A stretch of 38,528 nucleotides of DNA from an uncultured Clostridia bacterium (lineage in GTDB: Bacteria; Bacillota; Clostridia; Oscillospirales; Acutalibacteraceae): positions 1 to 38,528 of the forward strand of contig CALGRR010000071.1 of assembly GCA_937880805.1 (NCBI GenBank), written 5' to 3'. Under the pieces are notes generated by a model. It was given only the letters and a program-made list of their open reading frames with translations. It searched no databases and was not told the DNA's origin. Of this stretch, positions 12,677-20,380 are shown in pieces. A program made the translations under genes and the position numbers. Position 1 is the stretch's first letter. Each line of letters begins with the position of its first letter.

Positions 12677-13417
12677 TCATTTAACCTCCGTCTGATTTAA
12701 AAAATCTATTATACCCATCGCTATAGTAAAAGCAAGTTTTTGCTGATATTCTTCATTCTTCAAAAGCTGCGTTTCATTATAATTCGATAAAAAGCCGCAT
12801 TCAACCATTACAGCAGGAACCTTTGCGTGATGAAGCAAATAGATTTCAGAGCCGCTTTGCTTGATTTCTCTTGTGTTATCGGGCTGTAAAACCGTTATTA
12901 ACTGAAATCTGATTTTCTCGGCAAGAACCTGTGAAAGCGGATCATTCTTTGAATAAAAAACCTGGGCACCGCTGTATTTTTCCCGGGTAAAATGATTCTG
13001 ATGAATGCTTACGAATACCGCATCCTCGGTTTCGTTTATAATTGAAAGTCTGTTCTTGATGTCAGAAACTTTTTTCTGCCTTATTGTTGATGCATTATCA
13101 TCGCTTAAATCTTCATCATCTGTTCTTGTCATAACCGTTTTGATGCCAAACGAAGAAAGAATTTCATTGATTTTAACGGAAATCTGAAGATTAAGAGTTT
13201 TTTCAACAGTTCCGTCGGAAGCAGAGGTGCCGCCGTCAATGCCGCCGTGCCCAGCATCAATAATAACTGTTTTATTCTGAAAATTATCGGATGAAGCCGT
13301 ATCTACAGCAAGCTTATCAATAATATGAGATCCTACGGTTAAAACAGAAAAAATAATAACCAAAACCATTCCGAGATAAAAGCGGATTTTAATCTTATTC
13401 GGTGCGATAACCTTCAT
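12677..13417 (-). CDS. cwlD: N-acetylmuramoyl-L-alanine amidase, CwlD-like
   Basis: 246 aa. Amidase_3 zinc enzyme: zinc ligands H57 (IIDAGHGG), E72 and H139 (SIHQNH), catalytic E206 (VMVECGFLSN). An N-terminal membrane anchor (about 13-32) serves as signal-anchor. Length and layout match CwlD, which makes muramic-delta-lactam in the spore cortex; the host's other sporulation genes support this, but a vegetative amidase cannot be excluded. GGAGTGA is the ribosome site. It is followed without gap by radA and preceded 58 bp upstream by ruvX. Confidence 0.85.
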   Translation of the reverse strand: MKVIAPNKIKIRFYLGMVLVIIFSVLTVGSHIIDKLAVDTASSDNFQNKTVIIDAGHGGIDGGTSASDGTVEKTLNLQISVKINEILSSFGIKTVMTRTDDEDLSDDNASTIRQKKVSDIKNRLSIINETEDAVFVSIHQNHFTREKYSGAQVFYSKNDPLSQVLAEKIRFQLITVLQPDNTREIKQSGSEIYLLHHAKVPAVMVECGFLSNYNETQLLKNEEYQQKLAFTIAMGIIDFLNQTEVK

Positions 13418-13475
13418 AATAAATCACTCCATATTTTGTTTATAACAATATATGCAGGTGAAGGTTATATTTTGC

Positions 13476-13904
13476 TTATTTGTTTATTCCGTTAATTCTT
13501 CGGTAATCTATGTAATCCTGCAGAATCATAACTGCCGCAACCTGATCAACAACTGCTTTTCTTTTTTTGCCGCGTGTGTTTGTTGCGTTCAGAATATTGT
13601 GTGCACTTACCGTTGAAAGCCTTTCATCACGCAAAACACATTTTATCTGCGTTGCCAATTCAAGAGCTTTGGCAAATTCCGTGCATTTTTCTGCCCTTGA
13701 CCCCAAAGAAGAGTCCATATTTTTAGGCAGACCAACAACAATTTCTTCTGCTTTGTGTTTTTGGGCAAGGAGCTTTATTTCTTCAATAAGCTTCCCAGAA
13801 TCAGTCTGATTAATCATACAAACGGGAGAAGCGAGCATTTCAAATTTATCGCAAACAGCTATACCGGTTCTTACGTCACCGTAATCAACTGCAAGAATAA
13901 CCAA
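13476..13904 (-). CDS. ruvX: RuvX/YqgF RNase H-fold protein
   Basis: 142 aa, the usual length of YqgF (RuvX), a putative Holliday-junction resolvase-like nuclease linked to pre-16S rRNA processing. Motifs: AVDYGDVRTGIAVCD at the N-terminus (first acidic residue), IVVGLPKNMDSSLG, LRDERLSTVSA, and the C-terminal DQVAAVMILQDYI with the last acidic residue. The start is a TTG at 13904, with AAGGAA about 8 nt upstream; no in-frame ATG is available. It follows the PBP gene and its hairpin. Confidence 0.92.
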   Translation of the reverse strand: MVILAVDYGDVRTGIAVCDKFEMLASPVCMINQTDSGKLIEEIKLLAQKHKAEEIVVGLPKNMDSSLGSRAEKCTEFAKALELATQIKCVLRDERLSTVSAHNILNATNTRGKKRKAVVDQVAAVMILQDYIDYRRINGINK

Positions 13905-13926
13905 ATTTAATCATTCCTTCTAAAAC

Positions 13927-13955
13927 GGCGGAGTTTGAAAAAGACAAACTCCGCC
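13927..13955 (-). terminator. Hairpin after the PBP gene
   Basis: 10 bp perfect stem: GGCGGAGTTT (13927-13936) with AAACTCCGCC (13946-13955), loop of 9 nt. On the minus strand it follows the PBP stop by 6 nt and is trailed by GTTTTAG, a weak T-tract. It probably attenuates read-through from the PBP into ruvX. Confidence 0.65.
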
Positions 13956-13961
13956 TTAAAT

Positions 13962-16169
13962 TTATCTGTCATTAATAATTCCGTTAAGAATTTCGCCCAA
14001 GTCCTCTGCTATTTCGCCAACAGAGGCACCGGGTGTTGTGCTTGGAGTTGAGTTGAGAAGCTTGTCGGCAGCGGTGCAGGTTGTGCAAACAGAAGGCAGT
14101 GCCGTTATCTTATACCAGCCCTTGCCAACCGAATAGCAGTTTGAGCCCGCAAGCTGGCCGGTAACTCGGCAATAGGTTTTTTCAACTGTTTTTGTGCTCT
14201 TGGGAAATTCTTTTTCGGGAAGTCCCTTGTGTATTTCATCAAAAACTCTGAAGAAAATCTTTCCGCCGGGGTTAACCGAAACGCCAAGAGGTTCTTCAAT
14301 ATCAAAGCCTACCCAGACAGCCGCTACATAATAAGGTGTTCCCGCACAGAACCAACGGTCTCTGTCGCTGCTGGTTGTGCCCGTTTTGGCCATTATCTGG
14401 AACTTGCGAACATTTGATGCCGTGCCGTAATAGCTGGTGTTAACCGTCTGAAGAAGCTCACAAACAATATCGGATGTTTCTTCCGAAATCGCTCTTTGAT
14501 AACGGGGTGTTTCGTTGCTTAAAAGAATCTGTGTGCCCTGGCTGTTGGTCACTTTATAATAACAATAGGGTTCATAATACAGACCGCCGTTTCCGAAGGT
14601 TGCATATGCCGCCGCCATTTCAACGGTTGTTGTTCCGTTTGTAAGGCCGCCCGTTGCCAAGGGAGAAAGATCTCTGTCTTTTGTTTCATCAAGATCTGAA
14701 AGATGGAAACAGTCTCTTAAGAATGCAAATGAATTATCAATTCCTACATCATTATAAATAACTCTTGCAGGAACGGTATTAAGCGATTCCTGAATCGCAT
14801 ATTCAACAGTTACTTTTCTGTTTGAACCGAGTGTTTTATCAACGTTATGAGGCCAGAGCTCGCCTTTATATGCAAGTGCATAGTCGAGAATCATACTTGA
14901 ATAATTATAAATATTCATTTCGATAGCGGGTGCATAGGTTGCAAGAGGCTTTATTGTTGAACCGGGCTGACGGAATGAATTTGCCGCACGGTTAAGACCT
15001 CTGTTCTGCGTTTTCTCGCCCGCCTGACCGACTATGGCAACAACTCTGCCGTTATAATCCATAATTGTCATTGCAGATTGAACCAAGTCACCTGTTTTAT
15101 CGCTTTTAAGCTCAGGGAAGCCTTTTCTGTTAACATAAACATCTTCAAGCGATTCCTGAACATCAAGGTCAACCGCAGCATAAATCTTAAGTCCGCCGTA
15201 ATAAATCTGATCCGTTGCCTGCTGTTTTGAATAGCCGTATTCTTCCATAAGATCATCTCTTACGCATTGAATAACATAGTCAACATAAAAGCTGTTGATA
15301 ACATCGTCTTCCTGCTTTGCAACGGTCTGCTCCATTTCGGGGCTGGGAACATATTCATCGCTGTTTGTGAAAATGAGCTTATACTCTTTGGCTTCATTGA
15401 GTTCTTCTTGCGTAAGAAAGCCGGAATCAAACATCTTATCAAGGCATTCAAGCTGACGTTTGCGGTTTTCTTCGGGATTAAGGAGAGGGTTGTATTGAGT
15501 GGGAGCCTTTGTTATTGAAGCAATAACGGCACACTCTGCAGCATTCAGATCTGCAATATCTTTGCCAAAATATTTTTCGCTTGCGGTTTTAACACCGTAG
15601 CAGCCGCTGCCGAGATAAAGAGTATTAAGATACGCTTCAATTATCGGATCTTTTTCATAATTCTCTTCAAGATTAAGTGCAGTTATAATCTCGTTGAATT
15701 TACGGACAAAAGTAACCTCTTTATTATTGGTAAGGTTTTTAATAAGCTGCTGGGTAATTGTTGAACCGCCCTGACCGATGTTTTTGGGCTTAACAATAAC
15801 ACCGACCGTTCTTATCCAGTCAACGCCGTTATGCTCTTCAAATCTTTTATCTTCAAGAGCAATGAACGCCTTTGCCATATACGGTGACATATCGTCAAGG
15901 TCAACCCATACTCGGTTTTCCTCACCGTGAAGTCTTGCAATCTCAACAGTTTTGCCTTCGGAATCTGTTGCATAAATAAACGAAGTCTGATTCTGATTGT
16001 TTTTATATTCATCAAGATTGATAATCAGATCGCCGTTTATTTTCATTATAACATTAATCAGCATAAAGCTGATAACAACAAAAGCTGTTAACGCCAGAAC
16101 ACTGAATATTCCGAGAAAAGCAATCTTTGCCTTGGACAATTCTTTTTTGTTTTTTACCTTTTTATTCAA
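13962..16169 (-). CDS. Class A penicillin-binding protein (PBP1A-type)
   Basis: 735 aa bifunctional peptidoglycan synthase in the cytoplasmic membrane. N-terminal basic tail and one membrane anchor (about 17-42); GT51 glycosyltransferase domain with E106 (IALEDKRF) and GGSTITQQ (134-141); transpeptidase domain with the SxxK serine in PGSTIKPL near residue 400, SLN in IQESLNTVP, and KTGT in AKTGTTSS near 591. A C-terminal Cys-containing region (SNCYSVG, SVCTTC) and a Ser/Thr-rich linker follow. The start is TTG with a GGAGG site 9 nt upstream; the next Met lies inside the anchor. It follows the DivIVA-like gene by 21 bp. Confidence 0.94.
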   Translation of the reverse strand: MNKKVKNKKELSKAKIAFLGIFSVLALTAFVVISFMLINVIMKINGDLIINLDEYKNNQNQTSFIYATDSEGKTVEIARLHGEENRVWVDLDDMSPYMAKAFIALEDKRFEEHNGVDWIRTVGVIVKPKNIGQGGSTITQQLIKNLTNNKEVTFVRKFNEIITALNLEENYEKDPIIEAYLNTLYLGSGCYGVKTASEKYFGKDIADLNAAECAVIASITKAPTQYNPLLNPEENRKRQLECLDKMFDSGFLTQEELNEAKEYKLIFTNSDEYVPSPEMEQTVAKQEDDVINSFYVDYVIQCVRDDLMEEYGYSKQQATDQIYYGGLKIYAAVDLDVQESLEDVYVNRKGFPELKSDKTGDLVQSAMTIMDYNGRVVAIVGQAGEKTQNRGLNRAANSFRQPGSTIKPLATYAPAIEMNIYNYSSMILDYALAYKGELWPHNVDKTLGSNRKVTVEYAIQESLNTVPARVIYNDVGIDNSFAFLRDCFHLSDLDETKDRDLSPLATGGLTNGTTTVEMAAAYATFGNGGLYYEPYCYYKVTNSQGTQILLSNETPRYQRAISEETSDIVCELLQTVNTSYYGTASNVRKFQIMAKTGTTSSDRDRWFCAGTPYYVAAVWVGFDIEEPLGVSVNPGGKIFFRVFDEIHKGLPEKEFPKSTKTVEKTYCRVTGQLAGSNCYSVGKGWYKITALPSVCTTCTAADKLLNSTPSTTPGASVGEIAEDLGEILNGIINDR

Positions 16170-16190
16170 CCTTTTCAGACCTCCTTACCA

Positions 16191-16613
16191 TTATTCAAAT
16201 AGAGTTTTCAGCTCAGCCAAATCATCACGCAATTCGTTTATGTTTTTGTTTACGGCTTCATTCTTTATATCATTTGCAGTTTGATTTGAAATATCATTAT
16301 ATTTCAGAATATCTTCCATTTGTTTCTTTGAATTTATTGCAGAAATCAGCATATCCAATTTCTTATCAACGCCTGAAAGCTTTTCGTAAATGAGATTATC
16401 GGTTGAAGAAACCGTTTCGCTGAACTGCTTTGTGAGATTAAGAAAATCCTTATGAAGCTTTTCATTTGCTTCGCTGAGCACAGAAATCCTTCTTTGAGCT
16501 TCTTCATAAAACTGTGATAAATTTTCGTTTTTCTCAATCAGCATCGAAAGATAAAAATCAGTCTGCTCAATATCATAACCTTCAATACAAATTTCAATTT
16601 TAGGAAGATTCAT
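16191..16613 (-). CDS. DivIVA-like coiled-coil protein
   Basis: 140 aa, soluble and almost wholly helical. The N-terminus carries IEGYDIEQTDFYLSML, which resembles the DivIVA signature (GYD-x-x-x-VD-x-FL), and a long coiled coil follows (about residues 30-140). DivIVA/GpsB-type proteins mark curved membrane or septa and recruit cell-wall synthases; the neighbour being a class A PBP fits that. The ATG at 16613 with GGTG upstream is preferred over a GTG at 16622. The family call is tentative; it could also be a ZapA-like or other septal coiled-coil protein. Confidence 0.5.
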   Translation of the reverse strand: MNLPKIEICIEGYDIEQTDFYLSMLIEKNENLSQFYEEAQRRISVLSEANEKLHKDFLNLTKQFSETVSSTDNLIYEKLSGVDKKLDMLISAINSKKQMEDILKYNDISNQTANDIKNEAVNKNINELRDDLAELKTLFE

Positions 16614-16634
16614 ATAAATCACCGTTTAAATTAA

Positions 16635-18245
16635 TTATTTGAGTTTATCTGCGTATTTCACCTGATTGGCAATAAAACCAAACAGCAGCAAAATAAGAAT
16701 TAACGGAAGAAATGCAATCAAAAGCAAAGCGGAAATTATAATTACAGCTAAACCTTTTTTGCTCTTTTTTACAGTATGCTTTTTTTCGGGAAGGGTGATT
16801 CTTTCTCCCCTCTCCCCTTCGGGATAATAATTATTTATATCAAGCTCACAGTTATATGCATCAAAATAAGGATTATATAAAAGTGGCTCAACAAGCTCCG
16901 AGGGCTTTGAAACAACCTTGATAAGCTTTTTGAAATCAATATACAATGCATCAACAATGCTGTCAATAATATAAAGAAATCCCATCACAATCTTGTATGT
17001 TGGTGTTTCGGGGGGATATTTGCTTTCGCCGGCAAAAAGATTCTGAACAAGTTCGATAATTATATCCGCAACCCGTTTATCTTTAATCTCTTTCCACTCA
17101 GAGGGCTTTAATCCCGTTTCTTTTTTAGTCCATTTGGCAACCGTGCCAACTTTAAGAGAATTAAGAAGCTTGAAAACGGGCTTGATAATCCAACCGAATT
17201 TATATATAACCTTCGGCTTAACGCTTATCGACTGAGCCATATCTGCAAGCTTATCAATATCCTTGCCCGCAGTTTTAATCATATTTTTAACAACGCCGAT
17301 TAACTGCTCCTGCAAGTATGATTTCAGCTCTTTGCCTTCTTTTTTTAAGCTTTCGGGTGTTCTTACATAATCGGTTGAAAGCTTGACTTTACCGTCTGCC
17401 GGGCTGATTGTTGCCATTCTGATTGAGCCCGAATAACCTATTGCGGAGCCGGTGCAGATGTCATAAAGAGCATTGCCTCTTTTGCTTTGATAAAGAGAAA
17501 CATTCGGAATATGCGTATGACCCGTAAAAATAAACTGTATTCCCAAATCAGCAAGCTGTTCAATTCGTTCTTTATAATCGCCGAGCATATCGCCTTTTCC
17601 GATTATTTCATAAATAGGTGACGGAGCAATAAGAGGATGATGTGTCATTGCAACAATAAACTGATTATCCTCACGGGCTTTTTCGGCATTCTCTTTTATC
17701 CATTCAAAGCATTCATCCGAGAAGCCGCTTTTGCCGTTGCAATTACTGTCATCATTCAAAGCAAAAAGTCTGTAACCGTCACAAAGCTGAATAATATATG
17801 ACATACTCTCTCTGTGAACCGAAATTGCTTCATCAGGACCGAATTCGCGGTACATTTCAAAAAGCAAATCACGGGTTGCAGCGGGAACGGATATTCTTTT
17901 ATCACCGATATATGAAGGCGCTTCTCCGCCTTTTCTGAAATCGTGAGTTGCCGTTATTACATAAACTCTTTTGCCTCTTGACTTTAAACTGCGGAGCATC
18001 GAAATAATTTCTTTATGCGATTCAAAATCACCGTTGCTTGTTATATCACCCGAAATCAGCACAATATCGCTTCTGTTGTCTTCTGCAATCTGCTCAAAAG
18101 TTTCGGAAAGCACCTTGCCTGCCTCGGCAAGAAGAATCTGGCTTTTTGCATTTGCGGTTTCATATGCTTTTCCGCTTACTCCGATTTTTTCGGAGTAATG
18201 GTGAATATCGGTTAATACGGTTAAAGTCAAAGGCTGATTTATCAT
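16635..18245 (-). CDS. Calcineurin-like metallophosphoesterase, membrane-anchored
   Basis: 536 aa. Metallophosphoesterase motifs in order: LTDIHHYSE (D-x-H) near residue 11-14, ISGDITSNGD (GD), THDFRKGG in place of the usual GNH(D/E), MTHHPLIAP (H) and FTGHTHIPN (GH-x-H). About 200 residues follow with no recognised domain, then a C-terminal basic stretch and one membrane helix (about 505-527, GLAVIIISALLLIAFLPLILILLLFGF). No signal peptide is seen, so the catalytic domain is likely cytoplasmic. The change of GNHD to ATHD is odd but occurs in some relatives. It directly abuts the downstream isomerase gene. Substrate unknown. Confidence 0.8.
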   Translation of the reverse strand: MINQPLTLTVLTDIHHYSEKIGVSGKAYETANAKSQILLAEAGKVLSETFEQIAEDNRSDIVLISGDITSNGDFESHKEIISMLRSLKSRGKRVYVITATHDFRKGGEAPSYIGDKRISVPAATRDLLFEMYREFGPDEAISVHRESMSYIIQLCDGYRLFALNDDSNCNGKSGFSDECFEWIKENAEKAREDNQFIVAMTHHPLIAPSPIYEIIGKGDMLGDYKERIEQLADLGIQFIFTGHTHIPNVSLYQSKRGNALYDICTGSAIGYSGSIRMATISPADGKVKLSTDYVRTPESLKKEGKELKSYLQEQLIGVVKNMIKTAGKDIDKLADMAQSISVKPKVIYKFGWIIKPVFKLLNSLKVGTVAKWTKKETGLKPSEWKEIKDKRVADIIIELVQNLFAGESKYPPETPTYKIVMGFLYIIDSIVDALYIDFKKLIKVVSKPSELVEPLLYNPYFDAYNCELDINNYYPEGERGERITLPEKKHTVKKSKKGLAVIIISALLLIAFLPLILILLLFGFIANQVKYADKLK

Positions 18246-19025
18246 TTATTTCTCATTCCTTTTTGCTATATCAACAAGATTTCTGTAGCTTATAGCCATT
18301 GATTCTCTGGGGTCAATTTCGCAAATATCCTGCTCAATAACAATATATTTAACACCGGTTGATTTGCAGGTATTATAAATATCATCAAGATTAAGGTTGC
18401 CTGTTCCGATTTCAACAAACTTCGGAGTGTGGTCGGTAATGCCGTAATCCTTGAAATGGCAAACCTTCATTCTGTTTTTAATCTTTTTTATGTAGTCGCA
18501 GGGATTAACTCCACCGAATTGGAACCAATACGTATCGCCGATAAAGCTGAATTCCTCGGGTTTTGTATCCTCAATAAGAACATCAAAAATTCTTCTGCCG
18601 TTATCAAGCTTTGAAAATTCAAATGCGTGATTATGATAAGCAAACTGCAAGCCGTTATCGTGCATTCTTTTGCCGATTTCGCTTGTAATCTTAATGAATT
18701 CATTAAGGCTTTCTGCATCTTTTCTGAATTCTTCGGGCATTCCGCCTATTCCCAAGGTGTCACAGCCGAGCATTTTATGCTCCTTCATAACTGCATCCAG
18801 ATCGGTACGCATTCTGTCGAACGAAGTGTGGGTTACACAAACATCCATATTATATTTTTCAACAAGATAGGCAACCTTCTCGGCAGGAATGGGGCCTATG
18901 CCCGAAATCTGAATAACATTGATTCCTATATCGTTAAGGTATTTGAATGTTGCTTCGCAATCCTCATAGGTTCTGATATAATCGCGAAGGGTATATAACT
19001 GTGCACCAAGCTTGATTGAACTCAT
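18246..19025 (-). CDS. Sugar phosphate isomerase/epimerase-like TIM barrel
   Basis: 259 aa xylose-isomerase-like TIM barrel (AP endonuclease 2 superfamily). Seen: KLGAQLYTLRDYI at the N-terminus, DVCVTHTSFDRM, FAYHNHAFEF with metal-site His/Glu, FIGDTYWFQFGGVNP, KVCHFKDYG and the C-terminal YIVIEQDI. These line up with metal-dependent sugar epimerase/isomerase or inosose dehydratase-like enzymes. The long frame to 19139 is not used: the ATG at 19025 has AGGGAGTG 7 nt upstream. It is divergent from sigK and upstream of the phosphoesterase gene, with which it shares an operon. Substrate not assignable. Confidence 0.82.
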   Translation of the reverse strand: MSSIKLGAQLYTLRDYIRTYEDCEATFKYLNDIGINVIQISGIGPIPAEKVAYLVEKYNMDVCVTHTSFDRMRTDLDAVMKEHKMLGCDTLGIGGMPEEFRKDAESLNEFIKITSEIGKRMHDNGLQFAYHNHAFEFSKLDNGRRIFDVLIEDTKPEEFSFIGDTYWFQFGGVNPCDYIKKIKNRMKVCHFKDYGITDHTPKFVEIGTGNLNLDDIYNTCKSTGVKYIVIEQDICEIDPRESMAISYRNLVDIAKRNEK

Positions 19026-19126
19026 AAAAAACACTCCCTGCATATAATTATAATAATTATATATCTTTTTATCTAATTTTGCAAGTTCTATATTTATATA
19101 AAATGAAATATATGTTAATTTTTTTA

Positions 19127-19154
19127 TCATTTTACACATGTTCTTTCATATATT
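19127..19154 (+). promoter_or_regulatory. Candidate SigE-type promoter of sigK
   Basis: TCATTTT at 19127-19133 and CATATATT at 19147-19154 resemble the SigE consensus (kmATATT and CATACAnT; six of seven and seven of eight positions), but the spacer of 13 bp is about 1 bp short. In Bacillus subtilis sigK is transcribed by SigE, so the placement about 22 bp before the start codon makes biological sense. Confidence 0.35.
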
Positions 19155-19175
19155 TGTTGGTGTGAGGTGAAAGAA

Positions 19176-19859
19176 ATGCTTAATATTATTCTTGACATCA
19201 TTTCAAGAGGGTTCTTATTTTTTGCTCTGCATATAGGAAACGGAAATTCCTTTCCTCCCGCACTGAGCACAAAGGATGAAAAAGTGTATTTTGAGAAGTT
19301 CAAGCAAGGTGATATTGACGCCAAAAACATTCTGATCGAACATAACCTGAGGCTTGTTGCACATATCATCAAAAAGTATTATTCTTCAAGCGATGAGCAA
19401 GACGACCTTATTTCAATCGGAACCATCGGTCTTATAAAAGCCGTAAATTCCTTTGACAATACTAAAGGAATTAAATTTGCAACGTACGCTTCAAAATGCA
19501 TCGAAAATGAAATTCTGATGCATTACAGAAGCAAAAGAAAGAATTCAAATGAAATATCAATCAATGAACCTATTGATACAGACAGCGAGGGCAATCCTCT
19601 GACTCTTATTGATATTATCAGCGTTGATGACACAATAATTGATGATATTGATAAAAACATTAAAATAAAAAAATTATATGAAGGCATCGAAGAAATAAAG
19701 GATGAAAGAGAAAAAACAATAATAATAATGAGATACGGTCTGTACGGTACAATGCCTCTTACGCAGAGGCAGGTTGCGGATAAGCTGAATATATCAAGGT
19801 CTTATGTGAGCAGAATTGAAAAAAGAGTTCTTGAGAAGCTCAGAAAAAAGCTTGAATAA
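19176..19859 (+). CDS. sigK: RNA polymerase sigma factor SigK (pro-form)
   Basis: 227 aa mother-cell sigma factor for late sporulation. The hydrophobic first 20 residues (LNIILDIISRGFLFFALHIG) form the pro-sequence that is normally cut off on activation. Region 2 has NILIEHNLRLVAHIIKK, DLISIGTIGLIKAV and FATYASKCIENEILM; region 4 ends ISRSYVSRIEKRVLEKL. These match SigK more closely than SigE. The ATG at 19176 has GAGGTG 6 nt upstream; a GTG at 19167 overlaps that site and is rejected. The gene is continuous and not split by a skin-like element. Confidence 0.92.
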   Translation: MLNIILDIISRGFLFFALHIGNGNSFPPALSTKDEKVYFEKFKQGDIDAKNILIEHNLRLVAHIIKKYYSSSDEQDDLISIGTIGLIKAVNSFDNTKGIKFATYASKCIENEILMHYRSKRKNSNEISINEPIDTDSEGNPLTLIDIISVDDTIIDDIDKNIKIKKLYEGIEEIKDEREKTIIIMRYGLYGTMPLTQRQVADKLNISRSYVSRIEKRVLEKLRKKLE

Positions 19860-19868
19860 AAAGAAAAA

Positions 19869-19891
19869 GAGCCGTTCATATCGAACGGCTC
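19869..19891 (-). terminator. Rho-independent terminator after secG
   Basis: 9 bp stem GAGCCGTTC / GAACGGCTC with a 5-nt loop. On the minus strand it is followed by TTTTTCTTTTT, a strong U-tract, so it ends the secG transcript. It lies 10 bp after sigK's stop as well, but the plus-strand tail lacks a U-tract. Confidence 0.85.
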
Positions 19892-19906
19892 GTAATCATC
19901 AAATAA

Positions 19907-20158
19907 TCATTGAACAAAAAGAACAATGAGTGTTCCGATAAGAGAAAGAACAAAGAAAACAATAGCAAGAATCTTTGTTATTGAAACAAGCTTGTTTTCG
20001 ATTGTTTTGCTCTTATTTTTACCCAAAAATGTTTCTGCTCCGCCTGCGATTGCACCTGAAAGACCTGCTGAACGACCTTCCTGAAGAAGAACGATAGCGA
20101 TAAGTGCAATAGAAGTGATTATAAGAACAATTCCTAAAACGATTTCATACCACTGCAT
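19907..20158 (-). CDS. secG: Preprotein translocase subunit SecG
   Basis: 83 aa. The SecG layout is clear: membrane helix at about 5-25, the conserved polar loop LLQEGRSAGLSGAIAGGAETFLGKNK (approx. 24-49) and a second helix at about 60-80. SecG supports the SecYEG channel during protein export. It is preceded by a 220 bp gap that carries a hairpin after the topoisomerase gene, and is ended by a strong terminator, so it is probably its own transcription unit. Confidence 0.95.
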   Translation of the reverse strand: MQWYEIVLGIVLIITSIALIAIVLLQEGRSAGLSGAIAGGAETFLGKNKSKTIENKLVSITKILAIVFFVLSLIGTLIVLFVQ

Positions 20159-20338
20159 AGGTTAATGACCTCCAGAAAATTTTGTACTAATGAATTTTAA
20201 CACACATTATTGATAAATGCAAGAGATTTTTTTATTAATTTGGCAAAAAATACATTGAATTATCAATTATCCCGGTGCAAAGATATATTTGCAGAACAAA
20301 ATTGAGTGTTGCGTTTGACTTTTTTGCTCTGCTTTAAG

Positions 20339-20373
20339 GCCGACAGAAGTGGGGATGCCCAACCTCTGTCGGC
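20339..20373 (-). terminator. Hairpin after the ParC-like gene
   Basis: 9 bp stem: GCCGACAGA (20339-20347) with TCTGTCGGC (20365-20373), 17-nt loop. It lies 7 bp past the topoisomerase stop on the minus strand. There is no U-tract right after it, so it may be a weak or Rho-assisted terminator or an mRNA-stabilising element. The remaining gap to secG (20159-20338) shows no further structure I can name. Confidence 0.5.
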
Positions 20374-20380
20374 TGCAGAT

